Shown piece after piece: positions 9,992 to 18,306 of a stretch of 64,000 nt of DNA (position 1 is the first letter of the stretch; each line of letters opens with the position of its first letter). The position numbers and the translations under genes were made by a program. This DNA comes from Leptospira ryugenii. GTDB taxonomy: Bacteria; Spirochaetota; Leptospiria; Leptospirales; Leptospiraceae. The notes below the pieces were generated by a model. It had not been told where the DNA came from, made no database searches, and saw only the letters and a program-made list of their open reading frames with translations. Location: positions 434,001 through 498,000 of the forward strand of contig NZ_BFBB01000008.1 of the NCBI RefSeq assembly GCF_003114855.1, in the 5' to 3' direction.

Positions 9992-11635
9992 ATGCAGATT
10001 GATGGAAAACTGGAATACCCGAATATAAAGCCAGGTAAAACCCAATCCAATCATTTACTCCTTCGATTGAAATCACCACCTAATCCAGCTATTACGCAGC
10101 GGCAACCTCTTGTGATCGGTTTAGCAATTGACAAAAGTTGGTCGATGAAAGGGGAAAAGATGGAGTCGGTCATAGATGCATCTTGTTCTCTTGTCAACTG
10201 GCTAACTCGGCATGATGCTCTTTCCATTGTTGCTTACTCTGCTGATGTTCAGCTGATACAACCAGTTACTCACCTGACTGAAAAAATTTCTGTTTCTGAT
10301 CGCATCCGAAATATACAAGTTGGTACCTCAACCAATTTAAGCGGTGGATGGCTATCAGCTCTACGGTCCGTGGAGTCATCCAAGATTAAAAATGCATACA
10401 AAAGGGTAATTTTACTTACAGATGGAAATCCGACTTCTGGCATCAAAGAGCCAGAGGATTTAATTCAAATAGCAAAGGATCACTTTTCTCGAGGGATTTC
10501 AACCACTACAATCGGGGTAGGCGATGATTTTAACGAAGCAATTTTAATGGAAATTGCCAAAGCAGGTGGCGGCAACTTTTACTATGTAGACAATCCTGAG
10601 ATGGCCACGGATATCTTTTTTAGAGAATTTGGTGATATTGGTGCTTTGTATGCCCAAGCAATCGATATCAATCTTGAATTCGCTCCAGGAGTCCAATGCA
10701 AAGAGATACTCAATGATGTTCCTATCCAGATAGCTGAGGAAATTGACGAGTTCCAAGGCAATGGTGAAAATATAGCCAGACAAAAAGTTAATATCCAGGT
10801 TGGAGATTTGCGTTCTGATGACTTAAGAAGTTTAGTCATTAAACTTGAGATAGGCGAGTCTGCGAAGGATTTTCAGGGTGATTTATTCAAAGCAAAGGTA
10901 ACTTACTATAATCTTCTGGACCACATGAAACTTGAGTCAGTTGATTCTAGTTTTCCTTTGGCATTTTCTGATCTGGAAAGTAAGCAAGATCCAGATGTTT
11001 TGGTTGAGATTCTCATAGCCGAAACCGCTCGAGGGATTCATCTCATTTCGAATGCTGTTGCCAGAGATAATTTGGATGAAGCGAGAACCATTCTTTTTGG
11101 TCTAATGAAAGAAATAGAAGCAAACAAACATTATTCTCCAAACGCTTTAAATTCACTACTTAGTAGATTATTTGCAATGGACCAAAAAATACAAGAAAAG
11201 GCAAGTAATCTAAGTAAACATATCTTTGCAGGTTCCTCTATGATTGCGAAAGGTCCTGAAAAAATTGATCTAAAAGATATAAAGGTGCATAATGAAATTT
11301 TTGAATTTCAAACGCAAGGGGATATAGACCTTTATAAATGTCCCGAGATTAAATCAATCATAGAAAAAAAGTTAGGTGAGGGATTCCGTTTTGTGGTATT
11401 TGATATGAAAGCTACGGCACATATTGATTCCTCAGCTATAGGTACTTTGATCCAAATCGTAGGTTGGTTGAGAAAACGTGGTGGAGAATTCTCCGTGTGC
11501 AATTTACGAGATTCTGTTAAGAAAGTTTTTGAAATCACACGACTCTACAACCATATCCGTGTCTGTGAGTCCCTGAGTGATGCCAAAGAGGTTCTAGAAA
11601 GAATCGCTTTGGCAAAGGAAGGAGATATGGTTTAG
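9992..11635 (+). CDS. vWA domain protein fused to a C-terminal STAS domain
   Basis: A 547-residue cytosolic protein. A von Willebrand A domain near residues 38-215 has a full metal-ion adhesion site: DKSWS (D47, S49, S51), the Thr in GTSTN near 112-114, and LLTDG (D144). A beta-rich middle region follows, as in other bacterial vWA proteins. Residues from about 430 to the end resemble a STAS (anti-sigma factor antagonist) domain, with DSSAIGTL holding the Ser position that is phosphorylated in SpoIIAA-like proteins. This suggests a metal-dependent binding protein controlled by partner switching; no kinase or phosphatase lies nearby. No clear ribosome-binding site is seen at the ATG. It overlaps the convergent PC4-like gene by four bases. 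Confidence 0.85.
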   Translation: MQIDGKLEYPNIKPGKTQSNHLLLRLKSPPNPAITQRQPLVIGLAIDKSWSMKGEKMESVIDASCSLVNWLTRHDALSIVAYSADVQLIQPVTHLTEKISVSDRIRNIQVGTSTNLSGGWLSALRSVESSKIKNAYKRVILLTDGNPTSGIKEPEDLIQIAKDHFSRGISTTTIGVGDDFNEAILMEIAKAGGGNFYYVDNPEMATDIFFREFGDIGALYAQAIDINLEFAPGVQCKEILNDVPIQIAEEIDEFQGNGENIARQKVNIQVGDLRSDDLRSLVIKLEIGESAKDFQGDLFKAKVTYYNLLDHMKLESVDSSFPLAFSDLESKQDPDVLVEILIAETARGIHLISNAVARDNLDEARTILFGLMKEIEANKHYSPNALNSLLSRLFAMDQKIQEKASNLSKHIFAGSSMIAKGPEKIDLKDIKVHNEIFEFQTQGDIDLYKCPEIKSIIEKKLGEGFRFVVFDMKATAHIDSSAIGTLIQIVGWLRKRGGEFSVCNLRDSVKKVFEITRLYNHIRVCESLSDAKEVLERIALAKEGDMV

Positions 11636-11853
11636 GCTAACCAACGCTCAGCTTCTTCAATCGCATCTTTGAGTTCGCCAATGATAGAAGGAGAGAGTGC
11701 TATACCTTTTTGAGTGGGTTTGTATTCGCCGTTTGCGTCTGTATACCAAACTCGGATGTTGAAAAAGGTTTGTCCTTTGTACTCAGAAATTTCAACTCGG
11801 ACGATTTCTCCTCTTCCTTTATCAATGTCTTTAATGATGCCTGTTTTTGCCAT
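11632..11853 (-). CDS. PC4/p15-like single-stranded nucleic acid binding protein
   Basis: A 73-residue protein resembling the bacterial transcriptional coactivator PC4 domain: [25 protein letters not shown], then [13 protein letters not shown] and a C-terminal helix ending in EEAERWL. PC4-like proteins dimerise and bind single-stranded DNA or RNA. I chose the ATG at 11853 over one six codons upstream because it lies just after the preceding stop and has GGAG about ten bases before it. Its stop codon overlaps that of the vWA-STAS gene (TTAG). It probably shares a transcript with the ferredoxin-NADP reductase gene. Confidence 0.78.
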   Translation of the reverse strand: MAKTGIIKDIDKGRGEIVRVEISEYKGQTFFNIRVWYTDANGEYKPTQKGIALSPSIIGELKDAIEEAERWLA

Positions 11854-11854
11854 A

Positions 11855-12778
11855 TTAGTAAGTCTCCACAAATAATTGGTCTTTGGACTCCAAAGATTTT
11901 TTGAAATCTTCGTAAGATTCTGAGGAATTCATAGCAATTCTCATCTCCTCGATGACCCCTTTTTCCATTCCCTTAGGACCTCCGCAGATGTACACTCTTC
12001 CGTTGGATTCTAAGGACGGTTTGATTATGGAGGCTAGTTCTTTCACTTTGTGCGAAATGTACATTTTGCCACCATCGAAAGGATTGATTTCTTCCCGACT
12101 GATAGCCTGAATGAAATGAAAATTTTTATGCTTTTGGGCCATGGATTCAAAATAATCTTTTAAGACAATTTCGTCCGAGTAGGGCGCGCCATAGATCAAA
12201 TATACATTTCCTTGGAATTGAATTAATTTATGTTCGAGAATTTCCTCCACCATACCAAAGAAAGGTGCTATCCCCGTTCCAGTGGCACAAAAAAAGAGAT
12301 CTCCGCTAAAATCAGCCAAAGGCAGAATGAACTTTTTCCCTGCAGGTCCTGTCATGGTAACTTGGTCACCTGGTTTCAAATTGCACATATAATTTGAGCA
12401 GACCCCAGAGTGCAGTAAATTGCCTTCCGTGTCGTAGATGTTATCTCGTTTAATGATAAATTCGATGCTATCCTTTGTTTTTCCAAAACTTAGCGAAGGC
12501 GAGGCGATAGAATACAACCTAACCGCATAGGAGGTGTCCGGGGATCCCTTTTCGACTTTTGCCTGGTCTTCTCCTGGGGGGATGACACCGGCACTCTGGC
12601 CTATTAAATAAGGATATAGGTCATGTGATAGAGCAATTTTGATCCTATGGATCGCAGATTCTCCTTCCTGACTGGGTCGTTTTCCCTCTCCTTTGGCTGG
12701 AGTCAGCCTTTCATTGGAAAGAACGGTTCCGAGAATGGGATTCGATTTTTTGAATAAGTTAAGTTGGGGTGTTAACAC
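11855..12778 (-). CDS. Ferredoxin-NADP reductase, plastid type
   Basis: A 307-residue FAD enzyme that exchanges electrons between NADP(H) and ferredoxin or flavodoxin. Visible motifs are RLYSIAS at residues 87-93 and GVCSNY at 125-130 for [19 protein letters not shown] at about 165-173 for NADP, and CGGPKGME near 272. The C-terminal residue is the Tyr that stacks on the flavin in plant-type reductases. Plastid-class reductases of this kind are known in Leptospira and are absent from most bacteria. The start is GTG at 12778 with TAGGAC five to six bases before it. The reductase may feed iron-cluster, heme-degrading or antioxidant enzymes. Confidence 0.93.
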   Translation of the reverse strand: MLTPQLNLFKKSNPILGTVLSNERLTPAKGEGKRPSQEGESAIHRIKIALSHDLYPYLIGQSAGVIPPGEDQAKVEKGSPDTSYAVRLYSIASPSLSFGKTKDSIEFIIKRDNIYDTEGNLLHSGVCSNYMCNLKPGDQVTMTGPAGKKFILPLADFSGDLFFCATGTGIAPFFGMVEEILEHKLIQFQGNVYLIYGAPYSDEIVLKDYFESMAQKHKNFHFIQAISREEINPFDGGKMYISHKVKELASIIKPSLESNGRVYICGGPKGMEKGVIEEMRIAMNSSESYEDFKKSLESKDQLFVETY

Positions 12779-12966
12779 ATCAGTCCTACTTTCCTCAGGA
12801 TTTTTTCCTAGGGGGAGGAGTCAACGAAAGCAAAAAGGAAGCCTTTCCCTTTCTTTTTTCTTCAATTATTATGTCTCTTGATTGACGTTTCGGAGGAAGT
12901 TTTTAGTCTTTAGCCATCCGGCCTTTCCTGCCGATGTTCCTAACAGCCTAGAGTAAAGAGACGAGT

Positions 12967-13188
12967 ATGCTTTCTATTGAACCTTCTGATTCTTCACGTG
13001 CTCATTCAAACCAAACAAACCCTCTTTTGAAACGAAAACTGGAACTTTATGCAAAACAACTCCTGACCGCTTTCAGCCCAGCGCTGGGAAACGAGGCAGA
13101 AACTTGGTGCGTCTTTGACCTGAGTGGGAAATTGATCTCTCAGGGAAAATTGGCGCCAAAACCCAAAGAACTGGACTCATTATTCTAG
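12967..13188 (+). CDS. Small hypothetical protein
   Basis: A 73-residue protein of no recognised family. The ATG at 12967 has a purine-rich AAAGAGACGAG upstream. Composition is ordinary, with a Lys/Leu-rich helix (LLKRKLELYAKQLLTAF) followed by a short strand-rich part (TWCVFDLSGKLIS) that could be a small alpha/beta fold. There is no signal peptide. It sits alone between divergent and same-strand neighbours, and coding status rests on the frame and on the protein-like sequence only. Confidence 0.5.
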   Translation: MLSIEPSDSSRAHSNQTNPLLKRKLELYAKQLLTAFSPALGNEAETWCVFDLSGKLISQGKLAPKPKELDSLF

Positions 13189-13271
13189 CCTGCACCTCAT
13201 TCTCTGTTCCTTTCATGATTAGGATGGATTAGGGACTTACCGCTCCTCCTATCTCTTTTTTGACCCCAATC

Positions 13272-14063
13272 ATGTTCCTGATTCGTTTCTTATTGTTAGT
13301 CATCCTCTTTTCTGCCTTAAGTCTTTTGATTGAAGATTCACTTTCAGCTCAAGTGCTTGGATCCCAAGAACATGGAAATCACGGTATGGGATTGACTCTG
13401 GGACATTCATCCAAGGGAGCATTTTCAGAACTCGACTTCCGATACAAAAGTCATGATCTATTAAATTATAACCAGGGTTACCAAAACTTTTCCGAACGTT
13501 CTGTACTTAAAGGCAAAGTGCGGTATTATTCTGAGGAGGGAAAATGGGAATTATTTAAATTAGATTTTTACCAATTCCTTTCCTTGAACCAAACAAACTC
13601 ATTCTTTACTCCAAATAGTGTTGGGTTCAAATTTGGCTTTGAATCCGTGACTATACAAGAAAGGACACGAATTTTAAATTTGAATGGAAATGATGAAAAA
13701 AGAATCACCGCACTCAATATAGATTGGAAACAAGGATACTCTCTCTTGGGTTCGCAAGCAAAAGAAGGTGAAAGATACTCCGTTTCCTTTCTGGGTGGTA
13801 TCAAGGCCCAATACCACCCTTCCTTCAAACAAAATGTACGTATGGGTCCTCAGTTATCCCTTCTCTACACACATGAGTTTGGACGATATAAATTGATACT
13901 AGAATCAACTTACTTTTACTTTCGTGCTTTGGGGGAGAGGAATGATTTTCAAAACTCCCTAATGATACGTTATTCTTTGGATGTGAACCAAGAGTTAAGA
14001 TTGGGAATTTCACAGTCCCAGTTCATGAATGATCTGACACTGCAATATCTTTATTTATTTTAA
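13272..14063 (+). CDS. Predicted outer-membrane barrel resembling the C-terminal domain of Lnb/DUF4105 proteins
   Basis: A 263-residue secreted protein: a long hydrophobic signal peptide ends near SLSAQ. The segment AFSELDFRYKSHDLLNYNQGY, followed by GKVRYY and a KLDFYQFLSLN block, resembles the barrel domain that follows the Lnb/DUF4105 peptidase-like domain in many proteobacterial proteins, but that catalytic domain is absent here. The remainder alternates strands and ends in YLYLF, as in outer-membrane barrels. The similarity is from memory of the family. I prefer the ATG at 13272 to an in-frame TTG at 13260; neither has a clear ribosome-binding site. Its stop overlaps that of the convergent HExxH gene by four bases. 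Confidence 0.68.
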   Translation: MFLIRFLLLVILFSALSLLIEDSLSAQVLGSQEHGNHGMGLTLGHSSKGAFSELDFRYKSHDLLNYNQGYQNFSERSVLKGKVRYYSEEGKWELFKLDFYQFLSLNQTNSFFTPNSVGFKFGFESVTIQERTRILNLNGNDEKRITALNIDWKQGYSLLGSQAKEGERYSVSFLGGIKAQYHPSFKQNVRMGPQLSLLYTHEFGRYKLILESTYFYFRALGERNDFQNSLMIRYSLDVNQELRLGISQSQFMNDLTLQYLYLF

Positions 14064-14755
14064 TCTTCTAAGATAATACGCACTCGTTCAGAATTGTATC
14101 GATATGCGGTTTCTGAATGTGAGAGATAACCATATGCGCCGAGCTCAAACAAAAAAGAGGCTGAAATTCCATACCCTCCATCTTCACGATTGTCGCATGC
14201 CTTTTGTTTTGCGGGAGAAATCCGAAGATCTCTTGGATTGAGAAATTTATATTGGTCGGGACATTCTGTATGGGAATAAGATTTGCCATCCGCATGCCTA
14301 GCTTCATGTAACAAAACCAAAAAACGGTCTAAAGGTGATAATTGGAAAAATTGTTTCCCAAGGACTACCTCATTTTGATGGAAATAGGCTATGTAATCAC
14401 CTGTTGAACCAACAGAATAAGATTTGATTCTGGATTGTACCCAGTGTTTAAGTTTTTTTCCAGAAAAAGGGAAATTGAAGATTTTCTCAAAATTGGAGTG
14501 CGTTTGGTACGTTTTCTTATCAATTTTTAATTTTTTTGGTTCTAAACTCTCCACATAACGGTAGGTGTCTGTCAATAGTCTAGATTCTTTGGGTGAAAGC
14601 TGGCCATCTTCAGCATGGAGAGTTCCGCCACTTAACAGGCACCATCCGCAGGCAAAAGCAATAAAGATAAGAAACTTAGAACTGAGCCTGTAAACCGCCG
14701 TAGTAAAATCTTGGACGGATCGGATTGTAAATAAGCTCGTACTTATCCAGAACAT
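14060..14755 (-). CDS. Secreted HExxH putative metalloprotease-like protein
   Basis: A 231-residue protein with a signal segment (residues about 25-48, cleaved near LHAED) and a HEARH motif at residues 140-144 that fits a zinc-binding HExxH. A Glu at about 194 in FELGAYGY could be the third ligand, as in gluzincins. Three Cys (CPDQY, KACDN and the leader) are present. The family is not recognised and proteolysis is inferred only. The ATG at 14755 has AGGTG upstream, but it lies 80 bases inside the TonB-receptor gene; no later ATG exists in this frame. It is the last gene of the uptake operon. Confidence 0.65.
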   Translation of the reverse strand: MFWISTSLFTIRSVQDFTTAVYRLSSKFLIFIAFACGWCLLSGGTLHAEDGQLSPKESRLLTDTYRYVESLEPKKLKIDKKTYQTHSNFEKIFNFPFSGKKLKHWVQSRIKSYSVGSTGDYIAYFHQNEVVLGKQFFQLSPLDRFLVLLHEARHADGKSYSHTECPDQYKFLNPRDLRISPAKQKACDNREDGGYGISASFLFELGAYGYLSHSETAYRYNSERVRIILED

Positions 14756-16814
14756 TGTCTACACCTAAAAACAAGGACATCCTTCCGTCGAAAAATTTTT
14801 TTTCAAACCGAACATTTATCAGCGGAAATTCTTTTCCATAGACGGCTCTGTTATTGTTAAAAAATGGATCGTTCCGATTCTCAATTAAACTCGTACTTGC
14901 CCCAGCAAAGTCAGTGGTTTGCGAAAAAAACGGCCGCCGACCAACCCATTTTGTTCGCAAAGCAAACTCCCAGCCTTGGGGTAACAACAAAAAGTAGTTA
15001 GCTGTTGCCTGGTGGACAGGCCTTCCTTCCAATGGCCTATCAGATGTAAGGTCACGAGTCTCGGTGTAGTTGTACCCCAGTTCAAATTGGTTGTATTTCA
15101 GGAATTTGGTTCGCATCCCGAATTCGGCCCCTCTTGTATAGGCTTCTTTAATATTTGTTAATTGAAAGGTAGCAAATTCCCTTGAATTTGTTCCAAAATT
15201 GTATTGGATTAGATCAGTGATCACATTTCTGAAAACACTCATCGAAAGACTCAATGATTTGAAGGGATTGTATTCGATATCCGCATTCACTGTGCGAGAC
15301 TTTTCGGGTCTCAATTGGGGATTCCCTTCAACTACATATCCGACTCCGGGATTTTCAAATCGCAAATATAGTTCTTGGAAGGTAGGGGGTCTAAAGCCAA
15401 CACCATAACTGGCTCGTAGTATGATTTGGGAAGTTAGGTCAAGGCGGGTTGCAATTTTTGGTGTAGTCTGACCACCAAATTGAGAGTCTACGTCATGCCG
15501 AATGCCCGGGATGATGCGCCAAATGATTCCGTTTCTGTATGCAGTCCATTCATCCTGTAAAAAAACAGCCCTTCTCGTTCTGTAAGCAAATCTCTGCGTC
15601 AGTCGATCAGATTCCAGTTCATTGGCATAAGATTCAAACCCAACAGTCATCATATGCCTGTCTGTTAATTCATGGTCGAGTTGTATGGTGCCTTGAGAGG
15701 ATTGGTCATTCGTGAGTTCTTTGGAATCCAACTCATCGGAACCTCTTTGGTTTAAAGAAAATTTATTTTCCCATCTAGCATAATTTCCTCGGAAAGAGAT
15801 CATATTTTTTTTCCCATAGGAATACTCCAAGGCGCCTAAACCGAGAAAATCATTGGTAGCATTGGTACGGTCAAAAACACCACCTGATGTTTGTGAGATA
15901 ACACCTTGTTGGAACCTACTTAGATAAAAAACTCCAGTTTTTACTTGGAACTTTCCATCCGGATTAAAAGTCATATTGGAACCAACATTTGAATCCTGGA
16001 AGGCATTCCCAGTTGTGGCTTTGGTGCTCGGATCTAAATCATAACCAGCAGATTGATTGAAACCACCTGTAAAATTTGCGGCGACAAACGGGTTTCGGAA
16101 GCCAACATCTGCGATCATATTCTTTTCGCCTTGGGTTCCAAATTGGATTTGCCGCCCATTGCCATACGTTGCTCTGAATTGGTAGTGCTCTGGTTTCTCT
16201 GCCTGCCGGGTGATGATGTTGATGACACCGCCGATCGCATCCGCGCCGTACAAAGCAGAAGAGGATCCTTTCACGATTTCGATCCGTTCAATATTTTGTA
16301 CTTTGAATCGAGTGAGATCAACAGTATTGTTCAATCTACCCGCGATTCTTTGTCCATCTACCAGAAAGAGTACATACTTTGAATCTAAACCCAACATTTG
16401 TACCTGCGAACCTCCCAGGGCATTTGGGAGTACGCTAATGCCCAACTGGGTTTCGAGGACCTCACCCAAGTTGCGAGCACCTGTTTGTTCAATTCTCTTC
16501 TTGGAAATTACCTCAGTTGCAACTGTGGAATCCTTTAGTCTACGCTCACCCCTTGAACCTGTAACTACAATTCCATTTTTGCTATCCAGATCTTTTAAGT
16601 GGTCCTCCTCTGCAGGTGTAGGCGTTGCCTCTACTTTTTCTTCCACCTTACCCGCGTTTTCTGGTACTTTAGTGGTTTCCTCAACAGGGATAGCTTCGGA
16701 CTCCTTAGTTTTCTCTACTGGAGTTTTAGGATTCTGTTTAGGTTTGGTTTGGGCGAAGATAGAAAATGATAAACTAAGACAGACTATGAAAATAGATCTT
16801 AATACAAAAGACAT
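14676..16814 (-). CDS. TonB-dependent outer-membrane receptor, probably heme/iron
   Basis: A 712-residue receptor. The signal peptide ends near SIFAQ; a Pro/Glu/Lys-rich linker of about 60 residues follows; then the plug starts with NGIVVTGSR and includes [19 protein letters not shown] and the [21 protein letters not shown] motif; the barrel contains the family blocks [14 protein letters not shown] and NPQLRPEKS and ends in LQAQF. The substrate is inferred to be heme because the gene just upstream encodes a HmuY-like lipoprotein. I chose the ATG at 16814 because it gives a proper signal peptide and starts seven bases after the HmuY-like stop; an alternative start 21 codons upstream would overlap that gene. 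The linker may be the TonB-contact region. Confidence 0.92.
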   Translation of the reverse strand: MSFVLRSIFIVCLSLSFSIFAQTKPKQNPKTPVEKTKESEAIPVEETTKVPENAGKVEEKVEATPTPAEEDHLKDLDSKNGIVVTGSRGERRLKDSTVATEVISKKRIEQTGARNLGEVLETQLGISVLPNALGGSQVQMLGLDSKYVLFLVDGQRIAGRLNNTVDLTRFKVQNIERIEIVKGSSSALYGADAIGGVINIITRQAEKPEHYQFRATYGNGRQIQFGTQGEKNMIADVGFRNPFVAANFTGGFNQSAGYDLDPSTKATTGNAFQDSNVGSNMTFNPDGKFQVKTGVFYLSRFQQGVISQTSGGVFDRTNATNDFLGLGALEYSYGKKNMISFRGNYARWENKFSLNQRGSDELDSKELTNDQSSQGTIQLDHELTDRHMMTVGFESYANELESDRLTQRFAYRTRRAVFLQDEWTAYRNGIIWRIIPGIRHDVDSQFGGQTTPKIATRLDLTSQIILRASYGVGFRPPTFQELYLRFENPGVGYVVEGNPQLRPEKSRTVNADIEYNPFKSLSLSMSVFRNVITDLIQYNFGTNSREFATFQLTNIKEAYTRGAEFGMRTKFLKYNQFELGYNYTETRDLTSDRPLEGRPVHQATANYFLLLPQGWEFALRTKWVGRRPFFSQTTDFAGASTSLIENRNDPFFNNNRAVYGKEFPLINVRFEKKFFDGRMSLFLGVDNVLDKYELIYNPIRPRFYYGGLQAQF

Positions 16815-16821
16815 GGATTGT

Positions 16822-17493
16822 TTATTCAGAAAGTCTTTTCCAACGTATGGTAGGGTAGCCTGAAGTTCCTGCATCACTGTAATAGGATTCCATCCTCACA
16901 GCAAAGTATTGATTGCCAGTTCCACTCCGAACAATGTAGACAAGACCTTTTGTTGTCAGATTCCCAATTTGGTAACTGAACCAATCTGTTAGAATCGAGT
17001 TCCCCACAAACTCACCGACAGCTCCGCCAATTCCTTGCGTACTTGTTCTTGTGTCTGAGACAAACTTGTCATCGGAACAATTTTGAGCGGCCCTTGCAGT
17101 TGAGGCTGCTACACTCACTGATGTCAGAGAAGAGAGACAAACGGCACCTCTGCCAGATGAGTTTGTCCCCCCGCCGTTGGTTGCGATTTTGTATCGATTG
17201 AAGGCGATATCCCAAGAAGTGCTACTTGCTTGTGAGGCAGGTATTTGGGAATTTGTCTGCATGCTAAAGTAAATGTAAAAATCTTGGTTGGTGCTATTGA
17301 TTCTAGTTAAAGTTGTGCCTTCCACATCCGCTCGAGAAAATACAATTTTATCGAGCGAATTGGGGTCGTTGGCTCGGATGAGATTGATAAGATAGGCATT
17401 TGTGAACTGTGTCGACTGAGAGATACTCTCTTTTTGACGTGCACAGTGTACAAGTGAACCTAAAAGAAAAATACTTACCAGAATTCTCTTCAA
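16822..17493 (-). CDS. HmuY-like heme-binding lipoprotein
   Basis: A 223-residue predicted lipoprotein (leader ending SLVHC). The body matches the HmuY family pattern: [25 protein letters not shown] core (here [11 protein letters not shown]), WFSYQIGN, the [21 protein letters not shown] block, and a closing PTIRWKRL. HmuY proteins bind heme on the surface and pass it to the HmuR-type TonB receptor; that partner is the next gene. Heme ligands cannot be assigned by eye. The start is TTG at 17493, with AAGGAGA seven bases before it and no ATG near. It lies 11 bases after the first lipoprotein gene. Confidence 0.82.
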   Translation of the reverse strand: MKRILVSIFLLGSLVHCARQKESISQSTQFTNAYLINLIRANDPNSLDKIVFSRADVEGTTLTRINSTNQDFYIYFSMQTNSQIPASQASSTSWDIAFNRYKIATNGGGTNSSGRGAVCLSSLTSVSVAASTARAAQNCSDDKFVSDTRTSTQGIGGAVGEFVGNSILTDWFSYQIGNLTTKGLVYIVRSGTGNQYFAVRMESYYSDAGTSGYPTIRWKRLSE

Positions 17494-17504
17494 TCCAATT
17501 CTCC

Positions 17505-18074
17505 TTATGGGTTTACAGTGTAGGTAACTAAGGCGTTCTGACCTCTAGACGGAATCGCGTAGAAGAAATAGTAATAGGTACCAGTTGTGACAATAGTCGT
17601 CGTGATCGTGCTTGTGAATTTATGTGATGTTGCAAATTCGCTACTTGAATCTGAAGCTGTCGTTGTAAATCCTGAGTTATAGGATAGGGCAGAACTTGCT
17701 GCCAATGGGCAAGCGTCAGATTTATAGAGAATTCCGAAGGCATTCCCTGCGAGTGTGACGGTCGTTGGACCCGTAACTGTGAATTTGATCGCGGAAGATT
17801 GGTGACCAATGAGAGGAATGGTGCTGATGCGGGAAATGGTGCCCGTTTTTGAGGCTCCAGATACGGTAAGGTCAGTGACAAATGTAGAAATCGAGCCTCT
17901 ACCGCTCGTATTTACGACACAATCTCCTGCCGAAGAAGTGCCTGCTGCTAATAAAACTAATAAATTAGTGGTATCGTCGTCGTCTTTGTCTTCTTTACAG
18001 CCACTGAGCAATGTAAATGACATTGCTGTGAGAAGGCAAATAAGAAGGAGGTTTTTTGTTTTTGTATGGTTCAT
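17505..18074 (-). CDS. Lipoprotein, first gene of the heme-uptake operon
   Basis: A 189-residue predicted lipoprotein. The leader ends in a good lipobox (LLSGC) followed by an acidic stretch KEDKDDDD. The rest is Ser/Thr-rich and beta-like, with Cys in GDCVVN and SDACPLA and a Gly/Tyr-rich end (TGTYYYFFYA). The family is not recognised. The ATG at 18074 is chosen because AAAGGAGA precedes it by six bases; longer in-frame starts upstream lack this and break the signal peptide. Position ahead of HmuY-like and TonB-receptor genes suggests a surface role in the same uptake system. Confidence 0.72.
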   Translation of the reverse strand: MNHTKTKNLLLICLLTAMSFTLLSGCKEDKDDDDTTNLLVLLAAGTSSAGDCVVNTSGRGSISTFVTDLTVSGASKTGTISRISTIPLIGHQSSAIKFTVTGPTTVTLAGNAFGILYKSDACPLAASSALSYNSGFTTTASDSSSEFATSHKFTSTITTTIVTTGTYYYFFYAIPSRGQNALVTYTVNP

Positions 18075-18238
18075 TAGATTCTCCTTTGTCCAAGGTTCAA
18101 ATTTGAGACTGAGATTCAAGAGCATTTTACTGGATAAGTCCTTTTTTTTCAAGCCAGACAATTTGGTGACACTCCCAAAGGGTAGGCAAGAAAATGTGCC
18201 GTATAACGGGCAGTAGGCTTTACGCTCTTTATTTTCAC

Positions 18239-18253
18239 TCTCCGAAACGGAGA
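18239..18253. promoter_or_regulatory. Perfect inverted repeat between divergent genes, possible operator
   Basis: TCTCCG-AAA-CGGAGA is a six-base perfect inverted repeat with a three-base spacer. It lies 165 bases upstream of the lipoprotein-HmuY-TonB receptor operon and 54 bases upstream of the GGDEF-EAL gene. The A-run follows it on the plus strand, so it is not a terminator for either direction. A related half-site (CGTTTCGGAG) is at 12886-12895 upstream of the ferredoxin-NADP reductase gene. It could bind a dimeric repressor, but this is inference. Confidence 0.35.
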
Positions 18254-18306
18254 ATAAAAAAAATCAATTGTAATGAGAAGTATTTTTCGTCATTTATTCT
18301 TAACAC

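Noticed and set aside
16210..16863. 217-codon plus-strand frame inside the TonB receptor gene
   Set aside because: Antisense to the plug and leader of a well-supported receptor; Ser/Thr/Phe-rich shadow composition and no family match.
18075..18306. Largest intergenic stretch, scanned for tRNA, riboswitch or small RNA
   Set aside because: No cloverleaf or known riboswitch core; only the short palindrome at 18239-18253 stood out.
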